Positions 54,522-63,131 of a stretch of 64,000 nucleotides of DNA are shown here, piece by piece. The stretch's first letter is position 1. The number at the start of each line of letters is the position of its first letter. The position numbers and the translations under genes are program-made. The stretch covers positions 1 to 64,000 of the forward strand of contig CAYLHF010000012.1 of NCBI GenBank assembly GCA_964383365.1. Direction: 5' to 3'. The DNA is from CAYLHF01 sp964383365. GTDB lineage: Bacteria; Bacteroidota; Rhodothermia; Rhodothermales; UBA10348. The notes beneath the pieces are model-generated. The model was not told where the DNA came from. It made no database searches and saw nothing but the letters and a program-made list of their open reading frames with translations.

Positions 54522-55145
54522 CTACTTACCGGCCAATATTTCGGCTTTCGTAGCTTCCGGGATCGGATGGGCGATTTTGGCTTTAGCTTCCTCAAAGTTG
54601 AATCCTTTGAAAGCGGGGCTTTCGTCATTATGACAGGTGAGACAGGTAGCCTCATCAGGGATCTTGAGACCAACCGACTCGGGAGTAATCTCTCCCTTGA
54701 CGAGTGCAATCATCGTCTTCTTTTTGTAGTAATTCTGTCCAGCATTATGGCAGGATTCACAGCCTACGCCGTCCTCCATTTTGTATTTCTTTCCCAGAAA
54801 TTCCGGATCGACACCGTAGCCAGTTACATGACATTTCAGACACGCTGGATCTTCCTGAGGACTGTCTATGCCGACAGCGGCACCGTATTCCTTCGCCTTG
54901 TCTCCCGCCAGGGTTTCATAGGCCTTCGCGTGGGCTGTTTTCTGCCAGATTCCGTACTGCTCACCCTGTTCCACTTTTTTGTGACAGGTCTTGCATTTTG
55001 CAACGCCCTGATACACGGCTTGATCGATTCCAACCAGGTCGAACTGTCCATTATTTTGAACGACGCTCGACCTCATGGCCGTGTTCATGAATGAAAACCC
55101 GACGATCACGACCATCAGAAAAACACCGGTGATCTCCCGCTTCAT
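54522..55145 (-). CDS. Tetrahaem cytochrome c554-like protein
   Basis: A 207-residue exported protein with an N-terminal hydrophobic segment (VFLMVVIVGFSFM) and four CXXCH motifs (CKTCH at 51, CLKCH ~107, CESCH ~134, CLTCH ~170). The pattern around them (IWQKTAHAKAYETL, GVGCESCHNAG, GFNFEEAKAKIAHPIPE) matches the cytochrome c554/multihaem carrier family. It should shuttle electrons in the periplasm. An AGAGGT site precedes ATG 55145, and a 125-base spacer separates it from the membrane-complex genes, so it may have its own promoter. Confidence 0.9.
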   Translation of the reverse strand: MKREITGVFLMVVIVGFSFMNTAMRSSVVQNNGQFDLVGIDQAVYQGVAKCKTCHKKVEQGEQYGIWQKTAHAKAYETLAGDKAKEYGAAVGIDSPQEDPACLKCHVTGYGVDPEFLGKKYKMEDGVGCESCHNAGQNYYKKKTMIALVKGEITPESVGLKIPDEATCLTCHNDESPAFKGFNFEEAKAKIAHPIPEATKAEILAGK

Positions 55146-55270
55146 TATTCTACCTCTAATTCCTTTGTAACGTTAGCCTATCCAGGCGAATATCTTTCGT
55201 TTGAAGGGTATCGCAGAATGTTCAGAGTATCAAATAGATCGGTCCTATTCGCGACATTTCATTACAAGAT

Positions 55271-55543
55271 TCATTCCGAATCTACATTCTCGGAGCGTCC
55301 CTTTACAAATTCGCGCCGCAAACCGACGAAGACATAGGTCAGTACACTGGCTAATCCTAAAAATACGGGAACTGCTACAAGACTGATACCGATGCTCGCA
55401 CCCAATGCGTCCTGATATCGGAGCGACAGAGATACCAGATTTATCATCCAGATCGTTATTCCTCCGACGAAAAACCAGATCGCTGAGACGCTCGCTACCT
55501 GTAAAATGAAAATGAAAGGGGTATTTGGATCTGTTTTCTTCAT
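55271..55543 (-). CDS. Small two-segment membrane protein of the Qrc-like complex
   Basis: A 90-residue protein with two hydrophobic segments (VASVSAIWFFVGGITIWMIN and SLVAVPVFLGLASVLTYVFV) and a polar tail. It overlaps the NrfD-type gene by ATGA, so it is very likely an extra subunit or assembly factor of that complex. No family was recognised. Confidence 0.75.
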   Translation of the reverse strand: MKKTDPNTPFIFILQVASVSAIWFFVGGITIWMINLVSLSLRYQDALGASIGISLVAVPVFLGLASVLTYVFVGLRREFVKGRSENVDSE

Positions 55544-56871
55544 GACACATCGGGTAGATAACTTTCAATTCTTTCGGATACTTCTTCCACACTTTCATCG
55601 CGACCTTCCTCTATTTCCCATACAGAAATCAGAGGGAAGACCTTGGAGAACAGCAAGAATCCGAGCATAAATACGGCAACGGCACCTGCGAACAGAGACC
55701 ACTCGACGAGAGACGGGAGATAAGATCCTATGGGTAGATCCACTCTCGGGTTTGCGAGTGACGGAACTACGATGATAAATCGTTCCAACCACATCCCGAT
55801 CACTACCGTGATGGAAGCGATCAGAATACCGGGAATCGTCTTGAGTTTCTTGAACGAGAGTATCGTCACGGGAATGATGAAATTGCACACCACCATCGCC
55901 CAAAAGTACACCGCAAATGGACCGGTAAATTTGTACCAGATAATATCCATTTCATGGGGCTCATTACCGAATACGCCTGTCAGGAATTCTGAGAACGTAA
56001 AGTAGAACCACAGGATCGACATGATGAGCAACAGACGACTCAAATAATCGAAATGGATGAATTTCAGATACGCTTCGAAGTGATAGAGCTTCCGGAAAAA
56101 TATCATCACGATCAGAAGGGCGGCAATTCCCGAGAAGATTGCTCCCACAACGAAATACGGTCCGAATATCGTACTGTGCCATCCCGGTTGGAGCGTCATC
56201 GAGAAGATATACGAGATGATCGTATGTACCGAGACTGCGATGGGGATGACCATGACCATCAAAATACTGATCGCACGATCGAGGATTTTGTGCTGATGAG
56301 GTGTTCCGGTCCAGCCCCAGGCCATAAACGTATAGAGTTTATTCAGCCGACCTCCTCGATCCCGAAGTTTTGCAATATCAGGAATCATGGGCAGGTACAG
56401 ATAGACTGTGCTTGCTGTAAAATATGCGGTAACACTGGTAACGTCCCAGAGAAGTGGCGACTGCAAACGACCGACCGTGAACAGGTTCAGCATTCGGTCG
56501 GGACGCCCGAGATCCAGGATCGGATGAAGCCCCCCGATGGCCAGTACAATCGCTGTGATGACTTCTGCCATCCTCGTAATCGGTCGCCTCCACTCGGCCT
56601 GAGACAGCCGTAGTATCGCGGATATCAGCGTACCCGCATGACTAATTCCGATGAAGAACACGAAGTTTACGATGTAGAACCCCCATGTCACGGGTTCATT
56701 CATTCCTGTAACACCGAGTCCGTATCGGATCTGGGTAATATACATGTAGAGTGCCCAGACGATTACCGCCACGAGCACCACAACCGAAATGTAGAATCCT
56801 CGTCCCGTCTCATAAATCGGCCGGTATAGCGCGGCATCGGTGCCATAGTCCTTTTTCTGTGTTTCAGCCAT
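55540..56871 (-). CDS. NrfD/QrcD/ActC-type quinone-interacting membrane subunit
   Basis: A 443-residue protein with about ten membrane segments, of the NrfD/PsrC family. Family segments are FFIGISHAGTLISAILRLSQ, AEWRRPITRMAEV and GLHPILDLGRPDRM; the His and charged residues here line the quinone site in relatives. It exchanges electrons with menaquinone and passes them to or from the ferredoxin subunit. It starts two bases after the ferredoxin stop and is coupled with the small membrane gene. Confidence 0.92.
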   Translation of the reverse strand: MAETQKKDYGTDAALYRPIYETGRGFYISVVVLVAVIVWALYMYITQIRYGLGVTGMNEPVTWGFYIVNFVFFIGISHAGTLISAILRLSQAEWRRPITRMAEVITAIVLAIGGLHPILDLGRPDRMLNLFTVGRLQSPLLWDVTSVTAYFTASTVYLYLPMIPDIAKLRDRGGRLNKLYTFMAWGWTGTPHQHKILDRAISILMVMVIPIAVSVHTIISYIFSMTLQPGWHSTIFGPYFVVGAIFSGIAALLIVMIFFRKLYHFEAYLKFIHFDYLSRLLLIMSILWFYFTFSEFLTGVFGNEPHEMDIIWYKFTGPFAVYFWAMVVCNFIIPVTILSFKKLKTIPGILIASITVVIGMWLERFIIVVPSLANPRVDLPIGSYLPSLVEWSLFAGAVAVFMLGFLLFSKVFPLISVWEIEEGRDESVEEVSERIESYLPDVS

Positions 56872-56873
56872 GA

Positions 56874-57557
56874 TTATTCTTTCTCCGCGAGATAGTAGAC
56901 TTTGGGTTCTGTGCCCAGGTCCTCCATAACCCGGAGGGCACGTGTGCTGTGGGAACGCTCATAGACCTTGCTACTCTTGTCGTCCAGATCTCCGAATGTG
57001 ATGGCGTCGGCGGGGCAGCTTTCCGCGCAGGCAGGGACGTATTCACCGTCACGTACCTCGCGATCCTCCAGTGCAGCCTGTTCACGCGCCTTGATCAGAC
57101 GGTGAGCGCAGAACGAACACTTTTCAACGACGCCCTTCATCCGGAGAGATACATCTGGATTATGGGTGGCATCCTGTGCTTCATTCCACTCAGGTTCATA
57201 CCAATTGAATGACTTCGCCGTGAACGGACACGCCGCCATACAATAGCGACATCCTATACAGCGGTTATAGATCTGAGCTACGAGCCCTTCGTCGTTTATG
57301 TAGGTAGCGTGAACCGGGCAAACACGCGTACACGGTGGATTATCACAGTGGAAACAAAGACGAGGCACTCGTTTGGCGCTCATATCAGGATAGTCCCCTT
57401 CGTAGGCGGTCGTCATGTCCATCCAGAACATGGCACGACTCGAATTCGCCTCCTCCGGGCTGACCACGGCTACATTATTCTCGATTTTGCACGCCGCGAC
57501 ACAGTCGCCACAGCCGGTGCACTTATCGAGATCTATGACCATTCCCCATTTAGGCAT
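56874..57557 (-). CDS. Four-cluster ferredoxin-like iron-sulfur subunit
   Basis: A 227-residue protein with four cysteine groups of the DmsB/PsrB/QrcC type: CTGCGDCVAACK (13-24), CFHCDNPPCTRVCPV, CIGCRYCMAACPF and KCSFCAHRL ... PACAESCPADAI. These bind iron-sulfur clusters that wire the catalytic subunit to the NrfD-type subunit. No Tat signal is present, so it may be co-exported with its partner, as in relatives. AGAGGA precedes ATG 57557. Confidence 0.93.
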   Translation of the reverse strand: MPKWGMVIDLDKCTGCGDCVAACKIENNVAVVSPEEANSSRAMFWMDMTTAYEGDYPDMSAKRVPRLCFHCDNPPCTRVCPVHATYINDEGLVAQIYNRCIGCRYCMAACPFTAKSFNWYEPEWNEAQDATHNPDVSLRMKGVVEKCSFCAHRLIKAREQAALEDREVRDGEYVPACAESCPADAITFGDLDDKSSKVYERSHSTRALRVMEDLGTEPKVYYLAEKE

Positions 57558-57599
57558 TGTGTGATCCTCTCGATTGCTTGCTAGGGTTTTTCATTTTCG

Positions 57600-59963
57600 T
57601 CAGGCTCTTTTCTTGATGCGAACCAGCGTGGATTGCGTGGCCGGTGTTCCGCCGAGGCGATCATATATTCCGGCCATAATAGCGTTCGGATTCTCGCCAA
57701 ATCCATCGGCGTTCTGTCCGAAATTAGTGTGCCCCATACCGAATGGAATTGCGACCGTGTTCGGGACAATTCCCTCGTGAATTTTTGCTTGGACCCGAAC
57801 GGCTCCCTGTCTGGACTCGATCCATACCCAGTCACCATCCTGAATGTCATTGTCAGCAGCTGTGACGGGACTCATTTCGACCCAGGTGTTCCAGTAGCAT
57901 CTTACTGCCTGGCCCATCATTTCCTGAAGCATGCGATCATTAGCACCCCGTCCATCTCGGTGCGTGAGCGTCTGAAATGTGATTAGATTCAGGTCATACC
58001 CGTCGCTCTCTATCGTCTCACTATGGGCTCCAGTCTCCAGTAGATGCGCTGTCGTAAGATCGTATTTCCTCGATGACGTGTGGAATACCGGCGGTTTCTC
58101 GTACCGGACGGAATCGGGATTCCACCAGCCGCCCCTGTCGACCAATTTTTTCCAGAACGAATCGAAGGAGCGCTCTCTTCCGGGAGTATGATTCGGTCGC
58201 GACGAACGATCCGACCAGAATTCCCCCGCGCTCTCAGACGCAATCATTCCGGTACCGGATTCGAAGAGACCCCGGGTTTGATTTTTGATGGTTTCCTTCA
58301 GCGTTTTATATGGGTACGCTGCAGATACAGAGTCATCAAGCCGATTCGCGATGTCAATCAGTACATCGGCAGGGGTTCTTGACTCATAGAAAGGAGCAAT
58401 AACCGGCTGTTGGACACCCACATACGACATGGGAACCGTGGGAACAGAATCGACGACACCCCAGGACTCCAGAAACGTGCTTGCCGGGAGGATGAGATCA
58501 GCATTTGCATTCGTTTCGTTCTGGAATACGTCAAAACTCACTGTCAGGGGTGTATTTCGAAGCAACGACTCGAAATCGTGATGACGGATCGAAGAAAACA
58601 ACGGATTCCCACCAAAAAGGAACAGCACACTGACCGGATACGGATCCTGAGCGCCGGCGTTGTTGATGAGTTCATCCGGGCTGAAGGCAACTGCCGGATA
58701 ATCGCCCTTGGTGGAGCGACCAATCGGCAGGGCCTTGATACCCTCCCTAGCAATAGAATCAGGTTTTACGCTGGCAAAGGATGCAAAGGGAACGTCAGAT
58801 GGTCGAACGACTCCGCCCTTCTTTCCAAGATTTCCCAGGAGCACATTCAGAGCGTGGACGGCGAGTGCCCCGGTTGTACCGTCAGTCGTAGAACGTAGGC
58901 CCTGGTCGCCCAGAATAATGGCATGATCGGCATGTCCGACCTCGCGCGCAATCGACTCGATCGTCTCCGATGGAATCCCGGTAAGCTCACCGACTTTCGC
59001 GGGATGATACGAGTCCATTACGATGGATTTGAATCCAGCGTGTTTTACACCCCGAGCGTCTTTCCAATCGTCAAAACCAACGGTTCTTTTGTCGACAAAA
59101 GATGCGTCATACAAATTGTCACGAATCAACACATGGGCTATACCCAGCGCAAATGACGCATACGTCCCTGGTTTGATAGGGACCCATTGGTCAGCATTCG
59201 ACGCAGACAGATTCAGCCTGGCGTCAGCATGTATGATTCGTGCCCTAGATCCATCTTCGCGGTCCCTGGAACGACTGAATACCTTCGTATGGTATACGGG
59301 AGCATATCCCTCTTCAAGGTAATTGGCGCCCACGCTCAGTATGACATCTGCATTTCCTGTGTCGTATGCCGGTAACGTACGTGTCCCTTCTGCCATCTCA
59401 TGCGCCGCACCGGCAAAAACATCGTCAGCAAATCGATAATAATTTGGCGATCCAAACGCCTGCATGAATCGGTCAATATGCTGCTGCTCAAACGCCGATT
59501 CGTCGGAGCCGAGACAGACCAATTCTTCCGTCCTTTTCTCTCGACGAAGTGTTGAGAGAGCTTCGTTAATCATATTGAGCGCCTCGTCCCACGAGATCTC
59601 CTCCCAATGACCATCTCCAGGTGATCCTACATGTCTCACTGGCTGCTTCAAGCGATCGGGGTTGAAGAGCATTCCGATCGAACTTCGGCCGAGCGGGCAA
59701 ATTCCTCCGAGACTGATCGGATTCATCGGATTACCTTTGACCATTATCGGGACATCGTCTATGAGGCGCACAGACAATCCGCATCCCCCCGGACATCGCC
59801 GGCAGATGGTATTCTTCCATGTCTCAATCCCTTTTCCCCTCTTGACCTGCTCGACGAGTTCGTCCGGCACATCGATCATTTCATCGATACCAAATCCACC
59901 GAGAGCAATCGCTCCCGACACACCGCCCAGCAATCTCAAAAATTCGCGTCGCTGTATCTTCAT
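57600..59963 (-). CDS. Molybdopterin-oxidoreductase-family subunit, QrcB-like, ligand apparently absent
   Basis: A 787-residue protein with a Tat signal (QRREFLRLLGG, residues 4-14) and the MopB fold. A [4Fe-4S] motif is intact: Cys54, Cys57, Cys61 and Cys89 (CRRCPGGC ... GGICPLG). Where the family has a Cys, Ser or Sec that binds molybdenum, the segment reads GSPNYYRFADDVFAG (171-185) with no Cys or Ser in the expected place; Asp180/181 are nearby. Loss of the ligand is characteristic of Qrc and alternative complex III subunits, which serve as scaffolds for electron transfer without Mo. The C-terminal pterin-binding-like domain (VTAADNDIQDGDWVWIESRQ) is kept. A true oxidoreductase with Asp ligand is the alternative. 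Confidence 0.87.
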   Translation of the reverse strand: MKIQRREFLRLLGGVSGAIALGGFGIDEMIDVPDELVEQVKRGKGIETWKNTICRRCPGGCGLSVRLIDDVPIMVKGNPMNPISLGGICPLGRSSIGMLFNPDRLKQPVRHVGSPGDGHWEEISWDEALNMINEALSTLRREKRTEELVCLGSDESAFEQQHIDRFMQAFGSPNYYRFADDVFAGAAHEMAEGTRTLPAYDTGNADVILSVGANYLEEGYAPVYHTKVFSRSRDREDGSRARIIHADARLNLSASNADQWVPIKPGTYASFALGIAHVLIRDNLYDASFVDKRTVGFDDWKDARGVKHAGFKSIVMDSYHPAKVGELTGIPSETIESIAREVGHADHAIILGDQGLRSTTDGTTGALAVHALNVLLGNLGKKGGVVRPSDVPFASFASVKPDSIAREGIKALPIGRSTKGDYPAVAFSPDELINNAGAQDPYPVSVLFLFGGNPLFSSIRHHDFESLLRNTPLTVSFDVFQNETNANADLILPASTFLESWGVVDSVPTVPMSYVGVQQPVIAPFYESRTPADVLIDIANRLDDSVSAAYPYKTLKETIKNQTRGLFESGTGMIASESAGEFWSDRSSRPNHTPGRERSFDSFWKKLVDRGGWWNPDSVRYEKPPVFHTSSRKYDLTTAHLLETGAHSETIESDGYDLNLITFQTLTHRDGRGANDRMLQEMMGQAVRCYWNTWVEMSPVTAADNDIQDGDWVWIESRQGAVRVQAKIHEGIVPNTVAIPFGMGHTNFGQNADGFGENPNAIMAGIYDRLGGTPATQSTLVRIKKRA

Positions 59964-59991
59964 TTGTACTCTCTCTGATAGAAGGTGAACC

Positions 59992-60510
59992 TCATCGGTG
60001 GCAGGAAAGACAGTCGGTTTTCGCTTCCAGTTTTCGATGACAGTCCAGACATGCGTCCATCGAAAGTGGATAAAATGGAACCTCCGCGGGGGCCGTTAAC
60101 TCACCCACGGGACCGTGGCAATTGGAACATTCCAGGTCGCCCGAAACAACATGTCGGCGATGCGAAAAGTAGACATGGTCTGGAACGGAATACACTCGCT
60201 GCCAATCGATTTCGGAGCCTGCCTCGATATGGGCAATCAGTTTGGCTTCTTCTGCAGAATCATCGGCGAGTGGATCCGAGTCATGACAGTCCAGGCAGAC
60301 TTCCAGGTCAGGGAGCGTCGCCCTCGGAGACTCTTCTACCCGTTGATGACAATCCGTGCACTCGAGACCTTCCCCTTCCACATGAATATTGTGATTGTAA
60401 GCGATCGGCTGCACGACCGGATCAGGGGACGCAAAAATTGTCAATCGCAGTACAAACGCAATGAGTAGGAACGGAATAGCAAAGCCGAAGACCTTCATTA
60501 GGGAAGACAT
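59992..60510 (-). CDS. Membrane-anchored pentahaem cytochrome c, QrcA/ActA-like
   Basis: A 172-residue protein with an N-terminal membrane segment (FGFAIPFLLIAFVLRLTIF) and five CXXCH motifs (CTDCH, CLDCH, CSNCH, CLDCH, CLSCH) plus extra His residues (NHNIHVEGEG, FSHRRHV) for bis-His haems. The same layout is found in QrcA (six haems) and ActA (five). It is the first gene of the operon and should connect the QrcB-like subunit with periplasmic cytochromes. Confidence 0.92.
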   Translation of the reverse strand: MSSLMKVFGFAIPFLLIAFVLRLTIFASPDPVVQPIAYNHNIHVEGEGLECTDCHQRVEESPRATLPDLEVCLDCHDSDPLADDSAEEAKLIAHIEAGSEIDWQRVYSVPDHVYFSHRRHVVSGDLECSNCHGPVGELTAPAEVPFYPLSMDACLDCHRKLEAKTDCLSCHR

Positions 60511-60555
60511 TTCTGTTCGATCCGGTAAGTGAACGAGAATCTGATTATCGAATCT

Positions 60556-60593
60556 GACCGGGGCGCTACACGAACCCGCGCAGCGCCCCGGTC
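60556..60593 (-). terminator. 12-bp hairpin, likely terminator of the upstream T9SS gene
   Basis: gaccggggcgct (60556-60567) pairs perfectly with agcgccccggtc (60582-60593) around a 14-base loop. It lies 27 bases after the stop of the haem-binding-domain gene on the minus strand and before the cytochrome operon at 60510. There is no strong T-run, so termination may be partial. Confidence 0.6.
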
Positions 60594-60620
60594 AAATCGT
60601 CACGTGAATGACACGAGGCT

Positions 60621-62741
60621 CTACTTCAGCAGAACCATCTGACGGGTCTCTACACTCTTCTGAGCCATCAGCTGGTAGAAGTAGATCCCGGAAGCCAAGC
60701 CTTCTCCGGAGAACTCAACCTCGTACCGACCCGGAACCATATCGCGATTTACGAGCGTCTTGACGAGACGACCAAGCGAATCGTAGACATTTAGCGCGAC
60801 GTGTTCTGAGTTCGATACATTGAAACGGATTCTCGTAACAGGATTAAACGGGTTGGGATAATTCTGTTCGAGATCATACGTCACTGGAATCTCATCCGTA
60901 GCAAGTTCCTCTACACCCGTAATGGTAGAGAAGTCCAGGGTGTAAATGGTTCCATCAATGCCGTCGTTTGGATGCTCGTGTCCTTCGTTGTCGAAGATCT
61001 CATGGGTGAAATCTACGGTCCCGCCCGGAACGACTGCGAAGTCATGCTCCGTACCGGCGTAGGCACGTTTGAATTCGACGGTCCACACACCATTTTTATA
61101 GCTACTGGATGTGGTAACGGATGCTCTGTCTCCATCGGGTACTCGCATGACGTAACCGGGAATTGTACTACCATTTACCCAGGCGGCATTCGGATCGAAC
61201 GTCGTGGCCATGGACACTGCCGCCGACGAGTGAGCCGTCATGGCCGTCATCGCGGCGGCGTCCATCCCGAGGAATACCGGGCTTTCTGCCGGCCCGTTGG
61301 CCGCCATGAATTGTGGATTTCCATTGGCATCGGCCCCGTTGTCGGAATAGGCGCTCGTACCGCTGTCTCCATGCATGGTATCTGTTCCAACCCATTTATC
61401 ATCGACATATCCCAGCGCTGTTCCGCCGCGAGCGGCCTTCCAGTGCCAGTTGTCTACGACACCGTTATTGGTTCTCATCACACCGTCAAAATGGCACATG
61501 GTTGTACAATTGGCGCCGTCAGTGCCGTTAAGTCCCATGTCGAAGATGAGTCCGAATCTATCTTCGTCGCCGGATTGTGTCCAGGACGTGCCATCGTACG
61601 CCCAGAGATGTTTATTAATGGACTCCGTCCCGGACTTATCGACCCACTGTGCGGACAGGTAGAAATCGTTCCCGTCGGCCATGGCATTCATCGTGACGCC
61701 ATTGGCAGTGATGAGCGGCTGCGAGGTCCACTCACCCGGAGTGACCGTACCATCCATTACCGGTGCTCCGCTGCCAACTACCAATCGCGTTGATCCTGTC
61801 AGTTGAGCGAAATCAAGCGTGTAGATGGTCCCGTCAACTCCATCGTTGGGATGGCTCCCTCCTTCATTGTCGAAGATTTCGTGCGTGAATGCCACGCTCC
61901 TACCCGGTGTAACCGTGAAGTCACCCGGAGATCCTGCATAAGAACGTTTGAATTCGACCGTCCATACTCCATTGTCAAAAGTCGCCCGAGAAAGAACCGA
62001 AGCTCTGTCGCCCGACGGCACCCGGTTGATATATCCGGGAATTTTGGCACCGGCCGCCCAACCGGCATTCGGATCAAACGGAACAGCTATGGCTGCTGGA
62101 AGTGAGGTGTTCGCCTGCGCCAGGTCCTGTGCTGCCTGATCTTGCGTCAGATACGTGACACTCGTTCCCGGTCCACCCGTCGGCATGAAACTCGGATTTC
62201 CATTCGAATCGGACCCATTATCGGCATATGCACTGACGCCAGCATCTCCGTGAAAATTATCGGTCCGAACATTTTTGTCATCGACGTACCCCATCGCCAC
62301 ACCACCACGTGCAGCCTTCCAGTGCCAGTTATCAGCGATGCCTGTATTGGTTCTCATCAGGCCGTCGAAATGACACATGGTCGTGCAACTCGCGCCGTCT
62401 GCACCGTTGAGGCCCATGTCGAATATGAAACCAAACCGATCTTCATTTCCCGTCTGACTCCACGCGGTTCCGTCGTACGTCCACAGGTGTTTGTCGACGC
62501 TCATGGTATTCGTTTTATCCGTCCACTGCACCGCGAGATACAGATCGTTTCCGTCCCCCATCGCGTACATCGTCACGTTGTTTGCCGTAACCAGGGCCGG
62601 GCCCGTGTATTCTCCCGAAGAGATAACGCCATCGAGTGTCGCGCTCCCGGGTGTGGCCGTCAGCGTGGTCTGAGCACTGGCATCGACTGCCAGAGCTGCG
62701 ACGAAAACGGCGAATAGAAGTTGTTGTATATGTCCTCTCAT
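60621..62741 (-). CDS. T9SS-exported protein with two ethylbenzene-dehydrogenase-type haem-binding domains
   Basis: A 706-residue secreted protein: signal peptide (LLFAVFVAALAVDASAQ), two tandem copies (about residues 32-315 and 325-610, period ~293) of the EB_dh/DUF cytochrome-b-like domain, and a T9SS type A sorting domain (LEQNYPNPFNPVTRIRF ... QKSVETRQMVLLK). Each copy has a CX3CH motif (SCTTMCHFDG at 119-124 and 412-417), NWHWKAARGG and FTHEIFDNEG, all conserved between copies. The related domain in ethylbenzene dehydrogenase binds haem b; CX3CH suggests covalent haem or a redox Cys pair. The start is ATG 62741 with GAGGTG six bases upstream. Its place beside a haem-rich operon suggests an extracellular electron partner. 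Confidence 0.85.
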   Translation of the reverse strand: MRGHIQQLLFAVFVAALAVDASAQTTLTATPGSATLDGVISSGEYTGPALVTANNVTMYAMGDGNDLYLAVQWTDKTNTMSVDKHLWTYDGTAWSQTGNEDRFGFIFDMGLNGADGASCTTMCHFDGLMRTNTGIADNWHWKAARGGVAMGYVDDKNVRTDNFHGDAGVSAYADNGSDSNGNPSFMPTGGPGTSVTYLTQDQAAQDLAQANTSLPAAIAVPFDPNAGWAAGAKIPGYINRVPSGDRASVLSRATFDNGVWTVEFKRSYAGSPGDFTVTPGRSVAFTHEIFDNEGGSHPNDGVDGTIYTLDFAQLTGSTRLVVGSGAPVMDGTVTPGEWTSQPLITANGVTMNAMADGNDFYLSAQWVDKSGTESINKHLWAYDGTSWTQSGDEDRFGLIFDMGLNGTDGANCTTMCHFDGVMRTNNGVVDNWHWKAARGGTALGYVDDKWVGTDTMHGDSGTSAYSDNGADANGNPQFMAANGPAESPVFLGMDAAAMTAMTAHSSAAVSMATTFDPNAAWVNGSTIPGYVMRVPDGDRASVTTSSSYKNGVWTVEFKRAYAGTEHDFAVVPGGTVDFTHEIFDNEGHEHPNDGIDGTIYTLDFSTITGVEELATDEIPVTYDLEQNYPNPFNPVTRIRFNVSNSEHVALNVYDSLGRLVKTLVNRDMVPGRYEVEFSGEGLASGIYFYQLMAQKSVETRQMVLLK

Positions 62742-63131
62742 TTTAGGCACCTCGTAGCGTGCGAAAAAATTTATGTAGTACTTACAGAATGGGATTCGAA
62801 TGCGTGGTTTCCCGCTACAGACGGATCCGTGATTTCCACCCGAATGGTACAGGCTTTTCTCACACGAAGATCGCGGGTGATGGACACACTTCGTGGCAGG
62901 TAAGCCTTAAGAACAATGTGAGTAAACACCTGCGCTGTATGTAGGGGTTTTCCCTACATACAGCGCAGGTCTGGCTGATCGGTAAAAGACACGTCGACGG
63001 ACGTAACGCTCGCCGTGCCAGACTAATTATGCCAGAAATGCCCGGTACGTGCACTTTGCGTTCCCGTTCTCGATTAATCGGGTGCACGTCCGGACATGTT
63101 CTGGTCGTTGAGTACCGTTCGGTTGCAAGCG
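62742..63131. other. Intergenic stretch with two large inverted repeats
   Basis: No gene was recognised in these 390 bases. They contain the 19-bp hairpin at 62928-62970 and a second dyad, ccgg-t-acgtgcac (63042-63054) with gtgcacgt-ccgg (63082-63093), enclosing the palindrome cgattaatcg at ~63071-63080. Both may be terminators, operators or a small RNA. Confidence 0.6.
62928..62970. terminator. 19-bp perfect hairpin, possible bidirectional terminator
   Basis: Positions 62928-62946 (acctgcgctgtatgtaggg) pair without mismatch with 62952-62970 around the loop gtttt. It lies between the gene at 63132 (ending on the minus strand) and the start of the T9SS gene at 62741. Neither side is followed by a clear T-run, so a small RNA or protein-binding site remains possible. 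Confidence 0.5.

Noticed and set aside
57600..59963. Annotation as nitrate, thiosulfate or polysulfide reductase catalytic subunit
   Set aside because: The Mo-ligand position appears empty and the neighbours match Qrc/alternative complex III instead.
62142..62717. 191-residue plus-strand open frame
   Set aside because: Antisense shadow of the T9SS haem-domain protein, which has a signal peptide, repeats and a sorting domain.
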